A stretch of DNA of 64,000 nucleotides from Lolium rigidum. Lineage: Eukaryota > Streptophyta > Magnoliopsida > Poales > Poaceae. The position numbers and the translations under genes were made by a program. The notes beneath the pieces are model-generated. The model was not told the DNA's origin and ran no database searches. It saw only the letters and a list, made by a program, of their open reading frames with translations. Where the stretch lies: contig NC_061514.1 in the NCBI RefSeq assembly GCF_022539505.1, positions 35,307,769 through 35,371,768 of the forward strand, given 5' to 3'. This document shows positions 11,985-24,300 of this stretch, piece after piece. Position 1 is the first letter of the stretch; each line of letters begins with the position of its first letter.

Positions 11985-12690
11985 TTGAGAGCAAGTGAGC
12001 AACCACATATTTCATTAATCGAAAACCAAGTTACATAAAGCAACATATGTGGAAACTAAAAGATAAACCGGGATAAAATGATTATCCTGAATTTGCAGAT
12101 AAAATCCTAAAAGATCGAGAAATACAAAACGATCCTTAGAGTTTCCTGCAACCACCATAGCCAGCGGCCGCCGTCTAAATCCACCGCCGCCGAGACGAAC
12201 GCAAGAAGAGACGCCGAGCCTCCACCATTGCAAGATCCAAAAAAGCACCATCGCCAAAGAGGCTTTGTGAGTCGATGAACAAGCCTGCTGCAAGCAGCGA
12301 GGCACATGTCGCCGTGGCACGTCGACCGGGCCGGGGGACGTCCCCGTGCTGTCTTGGACCAAGATACGCCGCCTCCCATCGACGAAGTCGGAGAAGAACG
12401 GCATATCCACCACCTCCGGACCAACATCTTCGCTCCAGAAGAACCACCTCGCCCCGGCCCCCAGCGTCGTCGTGGACAACGACAAACGCCAGTGACACGT
12501 CGAGAAACAGATCTCGCCAGATCTGAAGAACGGCGAGAAGACCAAGCTACCGACCTGAAAGATCGACAAGCATACTTTGCCAACAACTCCGAGACGCCGC
12601 CGTGAAGGTCGTCGCCGGTGTGGGAGTGGAGTTGTGGCAGATTTATTTGCCCGGGCGCCGCTCCCACCACCCCAATGACGCACCACAACA
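11985..12690 (-). mobile_element. Possible LINE-like or retrosequence fragment, minus strand
   Basis: Read on the minus strand, a GC-rich block of Arg/Ser/Pro-type triplets (about 12690-12170) leads to an AT-rich tail ending ATTAATGAAATATGTGG and then a run resembling TCTCAAAAAA near 11990. That layout resembles the 5' and 3' untranslated parts of grass non-LTR elements. A 223-codon frame spans 12015-12686 but carries no reverse transcriptase motif. I did not find a target duplication. It may instead be a fragment of a host gene. Confidence 0.3.
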
Positions 12691-12998
12691 GATAAGCTCT
12701 AACTACAAAACGGAGGAGGAATGAGGTCCCCTTCCCCTCCTGTCGCCAGAGCGGTGGAGATGGGATCTGGCTGCCCGCCGCTTGGGAGAAAGAGCAGGGG
12801 CAAAACGGTTCGTGCCGTGTGGAGTTGTGTCTAACACAACCCAAGTTGCTTCCGCATGCACGTGCGTAAGCAGCCTCGCCGGAAAAAAATAGAGACCATG
12901 TTGATTCGTCCTGGCCGGACGTAGGCACGCAGTGATACATTGCGAGCAAAGGATCGCGATCTTATCCATGATGCATCGATCTTTGTTCTACTCCATGC

Positions 12999-13105
12999 GA
13001 GGCAAAGGACGGAGGAGCTGAGTAGCTCTTGCGCCCGGGCCATCGTGCGCGGCTGCGCGCACCAAGTTAAAAAATTTGGCACTCAGCTCCTCCGTCCTTT
13101 GCCTC
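12999..13105. repeat. Perfect 25-bp inverted repeat (hairpin)
   Basis: The arm at 12999-13023 (GAGGCAAAGGACGGAGGAGC plus TGAGT) is the exact reverse complement of 13081-13105, around a 57-base loop. The foldback is about 107 nt, the size of a small-RNA precursor. Pairing stops sharply at both ends, and no TA or TWA target duplication flanks it, so it does not look like an ordinary MITE. Confidence 0.85.
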
Positions 13106-13412
13106 GAGAAATCAAGGTGGATATATTTTGTAGAATATAATGGTACTAGGAATTAGTAGTGATACGCATGCAACAGCTGGCGGTCCATGCGAGGACAAAG
13201 TTCGAGTTAACACCGATAGCTACGTGTGCTCTTGGCATGAGTAGAATATACGGTCCATGGACTGGCTCTGAATTGCACTTTCTTCGGATCGAAGGAATAA
13301 TGATCATAGAATAGAAAAGGGTATTGTTTGGATGGCATACACCGTCATTTTTCCACCTCAAAGCACATAAAATACACAGATAATACATTTGATGGTGCAG
13401 AGTAAGCTAATA

Positions 13413-13652
13413 TATGAATTATAGAAAATACGAGAAAGAGAAATGGGTTATGAACTCGTGCTGAGATTTCTACGGAATTACATAATCCCTCTAATTTAAA
13501 AATTAATTGGCACAAATCAGGGCAAAGTTTTGCCTATATGAACTATAAAAAATATGAGAGAAACGGGTTATGAATTCATGCTGAGATTTCTACGGAATTA
13601 AATACTCCCTCCAATTTAAATTAATTGAAAAAAATTAAGGCAAAGTGTTGCC
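13413..13652. repeat. Diverged tandem duplication of about 120 bp
   Basis: The blocks starting at 13413 and 13537 share GGGTTATGAA, GCTGAGATTTCTACGGAATT and CAAAGT.TTGCC in the same order, 120-124 bases apart and with scattered substitutions. The second copy runs into the CTCCCTCC sequence at about 13605. Confidence 0.8.
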
Positions 13653-14418
13653 TTCTGTCTCGATTTCATAAATTTGCGTCAACTAGTTTGAATCACATGG
13701 AGTTGTGTTAACTCATTTCAAAATATAAGACATTTTGGCTAGTTTATCCTACCAAAACATCCCATATTTTGGAACATAAGCAGTACACAAGAATGCATCT
13801 AATAAGAATCTCACAACCAATAGGCCCTTTGTAGAAAACTATACTAAACACATTGAATTCTATTTTTATCTTATATTTACCATTTGCGACACCAATTAGG
13901 GTTCCTTTGATTCAAAGGATTTGCATAGGAATTGTGTAGGATTTGGTTCCTATGGGAAAATTTCCTATACATGTTGTTTGATTCATAGGAACATATCCTA
14001 TAGGAAAAAATCCTATAGGAATCTTGTAGTGTAATTCCTATAGGAAAAAAGCATTAGCTCATGCCTCATGGAAAAATTCCTTTGCTACAATCAAACAAAC
14101 TTCATCTTCCTATAGGATTCAATTAGACATGCCATTCCAATCCTAAACCTTTCCTATTCCTATGCTTTTCCTATCCTTTAAATCAAAGGAGCCCTTACCA
14201 CATTACCTGCGGTCTTAAGAACCAAATGGGCTTTGAGAGAATGTAGGTGATGTACCATCTACGAATATTAGTTATGTTGTAGCGGTAAGATTGCACGCTT
14301 ATTTGTTTTTCTCGAACACTTCATCGTTCTCACAGCTTTGAGAGAATGCACATATGATATCCTGTACACCTAGATACATCTCAATCTATCACAAGAATTA
14401 ATAAATGGAGGAAGTAGT
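13603..14418. mobile_element. Possible Stowaway/Mariner-like MITE interrupted by a Tourist MITE
   Basis: TACTCCCTCC near 13603 and its imperfect reverse complement GGAGGAAGTAGTA near 14405-14418 resemble Stowaway terminal repeats of Triticeae. Removing the Tourist element leaves about 520 bp, long for a Stowaway. The pairing may therefore be fortuitous, or the element may carry extra DNA. Confidence 0.35.
13899..14194. mobile_element. Tourist-like MITE (PIF/Harbinger type)
   Basis: This 296-bp element has terminal inverted repeats GGGTTCCTTTGATTCAAAGG on the left and GGGCTCCTTTGATTTAAAGG on the right, read inward. TTA is duplicated at 13896-13898 and 14195-14197. The 3-bp TTA duplication and short length are diagnostic of Tourist-type MITEs. 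The interior is full of CCTATAGGA palindromes and has no coding capacity. Confidence 0.9.
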
Positions 14419-14648
14419 ATATTTATTTATTTATTTATTATATCTCCCAGTAATATGTGCTATATAGCAACTTTTCTACTGTACTCTTATCTTTTTCTTT
14501 ATTATCTCCTAACTGATAGTTGGACCCACTAGTGGTTCTCATAATTCTTTGTGTGTATGGAAGTTTAGTTCCGAAAAAATAAAATAACATGTAAAATGTG
14601 CCAATACTTTGTAAATAATGTCAAAGCTGCGCAAAGTCAAAACAAACA

Positions 14649-14650
<2 letters not shown>

Positions 14651-14704
<54 letters not shown>
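14651..14704. repeat. AT microsatellite, copy 3
   Basis: An uninterrupted run of about 27 AT units. It lies immediately left of the first GAACTTC motif (14729), so it may mark the left border of the large MULE. Confidence 0.9.
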
Positions 14705-14705
<1 letters not shown>

Positions 14706-14712
<7 letters not shown>

Positions 14713-17700
14713 CTCGAACCCTTTCTGAACTTCCGGGTGTTTTCCTAGTGAACTTCTCGACGGAATACCCGAATTGCATGTTCGTGCGGACAGTATTTTC
14801 ATGATGATTTTCAAACCGCTTATCGGATTGATGCGTATAATATACCGTTGGATTCGCACGGAAATTTCGCAACTTTTTCGTGTTCATTGTTTTCCCAAAT
14901 TCTATATTGATTAAAACTAATTTGAAATATACAAAACAACGTTTTCACGGATTTCTCTATTTTTGTACAGTTTTAGGGTTCCAGTTTTCAAACCGTTTAT
15001 CGGAATGATGCGTATGATATGCCGTTGGAAAGGTGCTGACTAGGCGCACCTTTTTCATGAAGAAAACTTTTCTAAATTCCTTATAGTTTAAGAGCAGATT
15101 TGAAAATACGTGATTACGTTTTTCAAACTTCTCGGTTTTTCAAACTGTTTTTGGGGCTTATTTCCGAACCACTTATCGGAATGTTCCAAATGATATTGCG
15201 TTGAAAATATATTGATTAGGCAAATCTTTTTCATGTTGAATGTTTTTCCAAATTCTAAATGGTTTTAGTTTAATTTCAGAAATACATAAAAGTGAAGATA
15301 ACGCCGACACAAGAACGTTTCGAAATTGGCTCATCTAGATTGATTAGGTGGGGTATTGCGATATGTTGGAGTATTAGTAGAGTTATATTAGTGCTAATTG
15401 TACGTTGAGTTGGTCGATTTGAGCAATCGGTGGTTGTACGGACGATTTCTATGCGTATGATTTCCGTCCAGAAAAACAGAGTGTATGAGGTGCTCGAATA
15501 TAGAAGTGAACTTCACATAGGATTTTCGCCTGGTAAAAACAGAGTGTATGAACTACGTCCTAACATGCAGGTGAACTTCGCGATAAGTGTTAGTGAACTC
15601 CTGGTCGCGAATTATGACATACAAAATTATGTTTTTTGAACTCAATCCTATGTGTTTTTGTAGTCTTTCGAAGTGTACATTTGATATTGTAAACATTGAA
15701 CCAACTTCTGAAATTTACGAGTGAAGATATAGCATCATGTGTGCTTTAGTGAATTTTTTCATATATACAAAAATAACTTCCTCACGAGAAAGAATAAACT
15801 TTTCAGATACTAAACAATCTCCCATGAAATATAAAGAAAATTCCCCGTGTTAATAATGTGAACTACTAGTTATTGTATGAATCAACTTTGGTGTTTACAG
15901 ACAAAACAAACTGCAATCTACTTGCAGTACCAAGTGTTTTTTTTCAAAGTTGTTCGCAGTTATGTGTGAACATTTTTCCCTGCTAATGAATTGGGGAAGT
16001 TTGTTATCAAACAAGTAAACTCGCACACCTAACTGAACTTATTTTACAAAATAATCTGTAGAAAAATCACTTACACAATCCATAAAAAAATAACTCCTAC
16101 ATAACCAACTTAGAACTATTTAAGGACCCGAACGTGAACTTGTCCTAACAGGAGGGTGTGCCATCGTGGTCCAGCTAGAAGGAGACACTTCACCCGCGAA
16201 GTCTTTTTAAGTAGCAAATTTTGTTTTCATAAGTTGGACTTTGATCTTCCCGTACTGACGAAATGAACTTCCTGTTAACAAGAAAATGGAACTTCGGTCA
16301 GACCATCCCTAAAATTATAAGAATGAACTTCCCTTCGAGTATTTTTTCCATTATGAACATATGCCAGAAAATATTATATAAATATGCAAACAAAACCTTG
16401 ATTGAATTATAAACAGAAATACTTGAGTCAAGCAGAACCATCAAGAGCAAATGAGCATTTAAATCAGAGTTAATACAAATACAAGTGGTCAATAAACCTT
16501 AAACTTATAGGCGGATAATGTGAAATTCATGACAATATACAGATGAACTTCAACAGAGAGAAAATGTGAACTTCACTAATAAAATGAACTCTGCGAGAAA
16601 GTGAACTCACATATAAGAGTAAATGAACATGATACGACAATGTTCGAAGGCTAACACGGAGCTATTATGTAAACCGTACAACTATTATGTGCAGAAGAAA
16701 CTCAAATCACCCCTAGAACTATATGCGCAAAAGATAATCAAAGTAGCAACCACATTTCATATTGATTAGCACCGGGAGTAGCATACTGACCTGGGCATGG
16801 GAGACTCTCAACTGCCTTAGTTGAAGCGGTGGACTCTCGGGATGGCGTTGGGTGGACTTCCTAGGTCAACTGCGTGAACTCCTAGGGAACAATCAAGTGC
16901 ACTGATATTAAATTTCTAATTATTCTTCATACTTGTACTATACTTCAGACTTCTACTATCATATACAACAAACTACCAGAACAGGAGAATGTACTGCCTG
17001 TTTTGTAAAATTGAGTAGTAATTAAAACTAAAAGTAGTTTGGTCTTGAAGTTTTTTTACAATGAATTTCTGATTTTAAGATTTTTATACAAAATAGAGTA
17101 AACTCCTCATGCCGGACAACTTCTCTGATGAATGAACGTGAACTTCGCAGCAATTAATTTGTTCGGGGTCACTTTTCAACTAAGGCATCAGTCACTTCTC
17201 CATGCATTAGGATAAACAAAACATCAATGAAGGTAAAACTGAACCGTGGGAAACAAATAAACTGAACTGTGTAACAAAGGCAGAACTAAACTGCAGAACC
17301 AGGTGCTTTATCCCTAGCAGCATCTCTACAAAATGAGGTCCCCATGCTGGTCGGGTTTAGAGGTGGCAGACAACGACGCTAAGATTAGAAATATAAGAAT
17401 AATCCACCTAGCGGGAATATCTAAATTTAAGTTGCAAGAGATGTGAGCTTCACCAATTAGGATGAATTAGGAGAAGTTAACTCCATAGGTCAGAAGAATG
17501 GAACTTCCAGTTAGCTGGCATCGGCGCAGGAACTTGGAGCATGTAGAGAACGAAAATGTACAAGGCTAACTCCCAGGAAAAAAGGAGGTGAACTTCAAGC
17601 ATGATTATAAAACAAACATCAACAGATTCCTATATTTTTTACCTCCAGAGATGAAAGTTCACAGCATACGTAACAAAAAAAAATTAAGACGGCAGCCGCA

Positions 17701-20640
17701 ATACACACATAGCAGTTCACTATTTCAATAAGCGAGTTCGAGAGCAACTTAGCCTGGGAGTGAACTAAACTGAGAGCGAACTTGATAGTTTATGTAAGGT
17801 GAACTTCCACTGTACAAACAGAGATATTTTTGTTTTTCTGTTTATATAAAATGTATACTTTTATAGTAAACAAAACACCAAACTTCGGCATGTTGATCAA
17901 CTGCATTTCACGATTAAAAACATATACTTTTTCGAAGAGCTGGTGTTTGCTTTTAAGGTTGAGGAAACAACACTACGTGTGCACTTCTCAAATGCAAATA
18001 ATGAACTTATACATATCAAAGAATGAACTTTTGAAATTGCTTTTAAAGCTAACGTCCAAAATTTTCCCAAACGAAACAAGCACACACAATCTATAAAATT
18101 ATCTCACACATGCACAACCAACAGAAATTGAAGAAATACTCTAAGTACGAAGTTAAAATATTCGGTAGTTTCTCGCGATTTAAGTGGTTGTGCCTGTACT
18201 GCGGTGCATCGGCAGCAGCAGGGGCTGCAACAATGAGGTTTAGAAATATAAACGAAGAAATTCAGAAGGGTGTGGCAATACGAACTTCAAAACAAAAATA
18301 AGTAAGCTTCATATGTGCATATGGTGAACTTATATTTTCAAAGCAATCGTAATGTTCTATAATCAGTACATGAAAATGGTAAGTTGTCCTCTAAACTGTT
18401 TGCATAAGCATACATGTGTAGAGTAATACAAGGAAATAAAAGTAAGCTTCCCCTCATAGAAGATCTGAACTTTTAGCAAACTATTGAATGGATAAGTATT
18501 GAGAGGAGGAGCAGCTGTGGTGTAGCAGCAGTACCTGTGCTTTAGATGATACGCTCGAATACAGAGCGTCGGCGCACCTTCCCGCACAACAACACCGGCG
18601 GCCCCTCTCCGACCTCCCATCCACCACCGCCTGATGCAACTCGAAATCTGCCTCGTGCAGCTCACCATGCAGCAGTTTCAGAGGCAACGCACGAAGCCAG
18701 AATATCTGCCCTGCAATGTTGACTTTTACATGAGCTTAATTTTTGTTTTACATATTTGAAAAGAACTGAAACCGAACTTCGTACATAAAAAATGTGAACT
18801 TCTGAATTCGTACATAAATTATAAATTGCAGGAGAGAACCAGGAACTACGAATATTTTATGAAATGATTCAGAAATGATTTACCTAGCAAGCATTTACAA
18901 TGTTTCTAAGGAATTTCAGCAGAAGATGACACTGGGACACCACAGGAATTTGTAGTGGCAACACACTTGAGTCCCCATGAAAAAAGAAACAAGGTGATAC
19001 ATCTCTGAGCTTGGATGCTTGCAATAACCTTTTAAAATTCAGAATAGGAGACAAAATAAAACGAACTGAATTTCCGAGATAAAATAAGTGAACTTCATGA
19101 CAAGGAAATGCAAACTTTGTGAGAGAGTACTTCACAACTGCAGTCTATGACTTTTAACTAGACCCGGCGCATATGATAAATTTCCAAATTTGCTATTGTG
19201 AACTTCTCTCAATTTGGAAGGTGGCATTTTTCTCTCACGTTTTTACAGGAACATGAACTCCTTCCCTCGAATAAAGACAAGAGCAAACTGAACTTCAGAA
19301 TAAGAAAAGTGTGAACTCCACCAAAAAAGAAAAGAGTGAACTCCAGATGAGAACAGAGCGAACACCCATACACAAAGCTAAACAGAGAACAGGTTTCGCT
19401 ACAGATGAAATGAACTCCAGATGAATTTATCACATGGACAAAGTGAACTTCATATAACATTATATACTTTTTCTGAGAAAAAATGTGAATTCTGCGTGTA
19501 GGACAAAGTGTACCTCTAATTTTATCTACCAAACTTCTGTGATTTTACATAGCAAACCGATGTAACCTGAATAGTGAACTCCTGTTTTCTTTTCCTCTAG
19601 GAGAACTGTTGAATTTTTATCACACTGGACTTCTCAAAACAATAATAGTAAACTTCATAGCTGCAGACACACTTTTGTATTTTTTGTTTGAATTTAATTT
19701 TTGTGGTGTGCTTTCAGACTGAAATAGTGGGAAAGATAAATAAACTCCCGGAAGATATAAAAGGAACTCCCAACTGTGAATATTCATGTTCATGAACTGT
19801 AACTGAATTTCACAATAAACACTAAACTAAACTCCCATCACTAACGAAGTGGTTGTACCAGGAAGTAGAAAGTCGACTCCCAACACTGACAAAGTGGATT
19901 CCCCAGTAAAAAATAAGTTAACTTCCAGCAAATAAAAATTCCATGTAGACGAATTGAACTTTATCAACATAATAACCTAAACATCTCACACAGTAGCAAA
20001 TGGATTTCTATATTTTATACAGTAGCAAAATTTTCAGCTTCTTTTATCAAACCAAAACGCCAATAATGAACTTCTCAAGGACACAAGAGTAAACCTCCAA
20101 ATACAGATTTTGGCATATCATTGAGAGTTTACGTTTACCGATCATATCACTGGAGTGCAACATCTACTCAAATTCACAAGCATAAGAGACAAACTGAACC
20201 TATCAGGAAAATAAAGTTTAACTTCCACGCCTTCTTCGTTTCTTTAAACCACAAAGCAGAGAAAAAGAACTCATTGAAAATAAAATACGAACTTGCCATT
20301 TGAACAATATGAACTTCTTTTTTCCTTCTATATCGCAATTATAGTACTTCTTCAAATATAAGCTATCGCACACAACAATCATCTTTTTGTTGTCCAAATT
20401 GTTTATCTATGCATTTTGGAAATAAATGCTACAGAAGTCCATGAAAAAATTATCTCTCACACACATAGCAGGGGCAGTTTCAGTACAAGAAAAATTGCCC
20501 AACAAGCAGATTCTCAGAAGCAGCAACACGTCAGTTCAGTTAGTGCAGCAGACCTATTTTCAGTACCAGCAGCTTAGAAGAGGGGAATCAGTGTTGGAAG
20601 AAACTACCTGAGCGGCCTGATGATCTGTGCTCTACGCCTG
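14706..20640. repeat. Left arm with about 22 GAACTTC motifs
   Basis: By hand count GAACTTC occurs about 22 times on the + strand, usually as GTGAACTTC or ATGAACTTC, and related GTGAACTCC adds about a dozen. The reverse complement is essentially absent. No long reading frame is present. The motif field ends near 20309. Confidence 0.8.
14805..15290. repeat. Three tandem copies of a 176-178 bp unit at the left end of the MULE
   Basis: TTTTCAAACCGCTTATCGG at 14808 recurs as TTTTCAAACCGTTTATCGG at 14984 and TTTCCGAACCACTTATCGG at about 15162. Each is followed by a TGATGCGTATRATAT-like block and CCAAATTCT about 80-90 bases later. Such units fit subterminal repeats of a large DNA transposon. Confidence 0.8.
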
Positions 20641-20651
20641 ATCGAGCTTGA

Positions 20652-20926
20652 TTATCCATCTGCAACTGTGCAACCCAATGTGCTAAGCGAGTTCAGATCC
20701 GGAATTAAAGAAGTGCAGGGGAGGGGTAGTCTACTTGATGCCGTTCCTCTCGGAAGCTTGAAGGCAGAGCCTGAAGGGTGAGGGTAAACTGATACAGGGT
20801 AATCCACAGGCTTCGAGTAGGCAGCAGCAGGGACTGGCGCTTCCTTCACGATCGAGCACACAGATGCCTGCACAGGGGTCGGGGCTCCCGTGCTGGCCAT
20901 CTCAGCAGTAGCAAGTCTGCACCAAG
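20652..20926 (-). CDS. Unrecognised exon-like ORF, possible captured gene fragment
   Basis: On the minus strand an acceptor-like TTGGTGCAG (ending near 20927) precedes an open frame with ATG at about 20900. Its peptide starts MASTGAPTPVQASVC, runs about 83 codons and is rich in Pro, Ser and Ala. Codon use is GC-balanced, unlike the AT-rich arm around it. A donor-like GTAGTTTC follows downstream near 20604. The nested Reina-like element would sit in its upstream intron, and the GC-rich block at 26.9-27.9 kb could hold its 5' end. I do not recognise the product. It could be a host gene piece captured by the MULE or a MULE gene of unknown role. Confidence 0.35.
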
Positions 20927-20995
20927 AGGGAGGAAACACATCACTCTGCGTTAGTCACGAGTATACTCTTAGAGACGAGATTAATCTCCAGTTCA

Positions 20996-21000
20996 TATGT
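20996..21000. repeat. Target site duplication TATGT (left)
   Basis: TATGT precedes the 5' LTR and recurs at 26385-26389 right after the 3' LTR. Confidence 0.95.
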
Positions 21001-21291
21001 TGTCATGGGCCTACCAGCTCACGACGCGTCAAGTGGGCCGTCTCCACGGCCCAAGAGGGCCTGCAAGGACAACCCACGCTACAGCCCAGAAGAATGGACT
21101 ACTTGAGGACGAAGGAAAGAGCATTGGGGGCATCGAAGAACAGAACCAAGCCGAGACGGCTCTCCTGTATCTCAGTCTGTATCTCTCTCTATCCCATCCC
21201 AGGCTCCAATTCCCCTCCCCTTTCCTGCTGTATCTGAGGAATCCTGAACCCTAGACCTATATTGGGAGGAATCGAGAGTATAGCTGTAACA
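21001..21291 (+). repeat. 5' LTR of Reina-like copy 2
   Basis: It starts TGTCATGGGCC and ends GCTGTAACA. A pyrimidine-rich TATCTCTCTCTATCCC stretch lies in its second half. Confidence 0.95.
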
Positions 21292-21346
21292 ATCTGGTAT
21301 CAGAGCAACCGATCTGGCGCCGCGCACTCGATTGGTGACGGAAATC

Positions 21347-24300
21347 ATGGCGGAGTTGCAGACCAAGGAGCAGTTCGCGGAGATTATGACGGCGATTCGA
21401 GCGCAGACGGAGAAGTTGGACGGCTTCAACAACAAGCTCGAGACGCTAGAGGTCAAGGTGGCTTCACTGGAAGAGGTGAAGCCGGTGCTGGTGGATGCGG
21501 CGCTGTGGAAGCCCCGGGTCGATCTGATGCGTGGGTGCTCTCCCGGACGGATGCTGGGCGAGTTGCGGCGAGCATCGATCGCCTCGTCATCAACTCCGCA
21601 CCACCCGCACCAACGGCTCCCGCAGGGCGCTGGCGCCTCCTCCACCTCCCGGCCGGGGAGCGCCGCGCCGATCTGCGCACTGGTGACGACGAACGTCACG
21701 GGCCTGCTGGCCGCCGCGTCGACATCTTCACCCGGGGTTCGGTTATGGGGCCGCATCCCCAATCGACCCCGGCCAAGGGTACGCTCCCGTGCCATCCTCC
21801 TGAGTCTTCATCCAGTGTCGGGTTTAGAGATCGTGATAAGGAAAGGTTTGGAAAAACTCCGAGAGTGGATTGCCCTGGGTTCACTGGGGAAGGGCCACTG
21901 GAATGGAAAATCAAGTGCGAATCCTACTTCCGTGTGTGTCGGGTAGATCAGGATCTGTGGATCGACACCGCTGTGGTGTATTTCACTGGGGAGGCTGCTC
22001 TTTGGTTACAATGGACCAATGCGCACGGCGTCGCCCGAGATTGGGATGATTTCGTGTCCATGGTGTGTGCTAAGTTTGGTCGTCGTGAGTTTGAGCAGCT
22101 GTTGCGTCAGTTTTCGAGGTTGCGTCAAACGGGTACTGTAGCTGAGTATGCTGTTCAATTCAACACCGCTATGAACTGTCTCCTAGCACACCATCGCTCG
22201 TGGGACCCTCTTTATTTTGTCACTCAATTTGTTGATGGGTTGCGCGCTGACATTAGAGTGGTGGTTATGGTTCAACAACCCAAGGATTTGGACTCTGCGG
22301 TTTCTCTTGCTCTCTTACAGGAGGAAGCGATGGAGTTGACAAGGGAGGCCACGCGTGTGAGCAGTGGGCATGGTCCCTTTCCCAAGGCTCAAACGCGCAC
22401 GGCGCTGCCATTGCCGCCGCCGCCTGTTGGAAGGCCGCCGGGCCTGGCCACACCCTCGTCTCGCGTGGAGGACAAGCGCGGAGTGGCCAGCAATCAGATG
22501 CCATCCACGGACGACAAGGTGCGGGCACTGCGAGCATACCGTCGTGCTCGCGGGGAGTGCTTCGACTGCGGCGAGAAATGGGGGCGCAATCATGTGTGCG
22601 CTGCCACTGTTCCTCTCCATGTTGTTCAAGAGCTTCGTGTCTCTTGGAGGGTGAGATGGAACCGCATTCCTCACACTGTCGACTCGCGCGGTGAATTAGG
22701 CATGATATCCGCCGCAGCCTTACAAGGAATCGAGCCTCCACGGACGGTTCGAATCAAAGGAGTTGTACAAGGGCAAGAGGTGCTAATGTTAGTGGACTGC
22801 GGCAGCACTCACAGCTTTATCAGTGAGGCAATCGCTGCACGTTGGTCAGGTGTACGCCAGTGCAAGCCTATGCAAGTTAAGGTGGCCGATGGTGGGACGC
22901 TCAGGTGCGATTTGGAGATTCCAGAGTGCAAGTGGCAATCACAGGGCACTGAATTCCAGACTACTCTTCGGTTATTTCCTTTGGGGTGTTATGACATCAT
23001 CCTCGGCATGGACTGGCTGCGAGTCACGGGTGATATGAATGTGAATTGGCGCAAGAAACAGCTATTCTTCCATTATCAAGATCGTCCGAGTTTTTCTACA
23101 AGGCATGGTGACTGATACTACTACCTGTCAGAAGATCACTGCTGAGGAACTCCAAACCTTGAATGCAAGCAATGCTATATGCCATGTGGTCCAGTTGAGT
23201 GAGCTGAAGGAACCAGAGGAGCTGGTGCCATATTCACAAGATATTCAGAATCTCTTGTCTGAATTTGAAGGTTTGTTTGCTGAACCACACGGGCTGCCAC
23301 CAAGGAGGGAATTCGACCATGTCATTTCATTGTTACCGGGTGCAAGGCCAGTCAACATTCGTCCTTATCGATACAACCCAAGTCAGAAAGATGAAATCGA
23401 GAAGCAAATTGCAGATATGCTTAAGCAAGGGATTATTCGGTTCAGTACCAGCCCGTTCGCTTCGCCTATTCTCTTGGTGCAAAAGAAGGACGGCACATGG
23501 CGATTCTGTATTGATTACAGATACCTTAATGCTATGACACTAAAGAACAGATATCCTCTACCCATTATCGATGAGTTGCTCGACGAGTTATCGGGTGCGG
23601 CATGGTTCACAAGCCTGGATCTCCGAGCGGGCTATCACCAAATCAGGTTGGCTGAAGGGGAAGAGTTCAAGACGGCATTTCAGTCTCACCAAGGTCATTA
23701 TGAGTTCATGGTGATGCCTTATGGTCTGACAGGAGCTCCAGCCACCTTTCAGAATGCGATGAACAAGATATTCGCACCCCTCCTCAGACGATGTGTGTTA
23801 GTATTTATCGACGACATCTTGGTCTATAGTAAGACAATGGAAGAGCATAGGGAGCATTTGAGGGCAGTTTTCTCGTTATTGGAAGAGCACCAGCTGAAGG
23901 TCAAGAAGACCAAGTGCTCCTTTGCTCAACCCAAGCTCAAGTATACGGGGCATATTATCTCTCGCGACGGTGTGTCCAGCGATCCGAAGAATGCTGGAGG
24001 CGATACACAATTGGCCGGTACCTACCAATGCAAAAGATGTGAGGAAATTCACTGGGGCTCACTTGGATATTACCGCAAGTTTGTCCGCAACTATGGACTG
24101 ATCGAGCGGGGTGCTTACGGATACGTTGAAGAAGAACGAGCTGTTTGTGTGGACGGTCAACCATCGGGAAGCCTTTGACACCTTGAAACGAGGCCCTGCT
24201 GCGGGCTCCGGTGCTAGCCTTGCCCAATTTTGCAAAAACCTTCGTGGTGGAAACGGACGCCGGTGAAAAAGGATTGGGTGCCGTGCTGATGCGGGATCAA

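Noticed and set aside
12015..12686. 223-codon minus-strand frame
   Set aside because: Composition-driven, no recognised motif; better explained as part of a LINE-like or retrosequence fragment.
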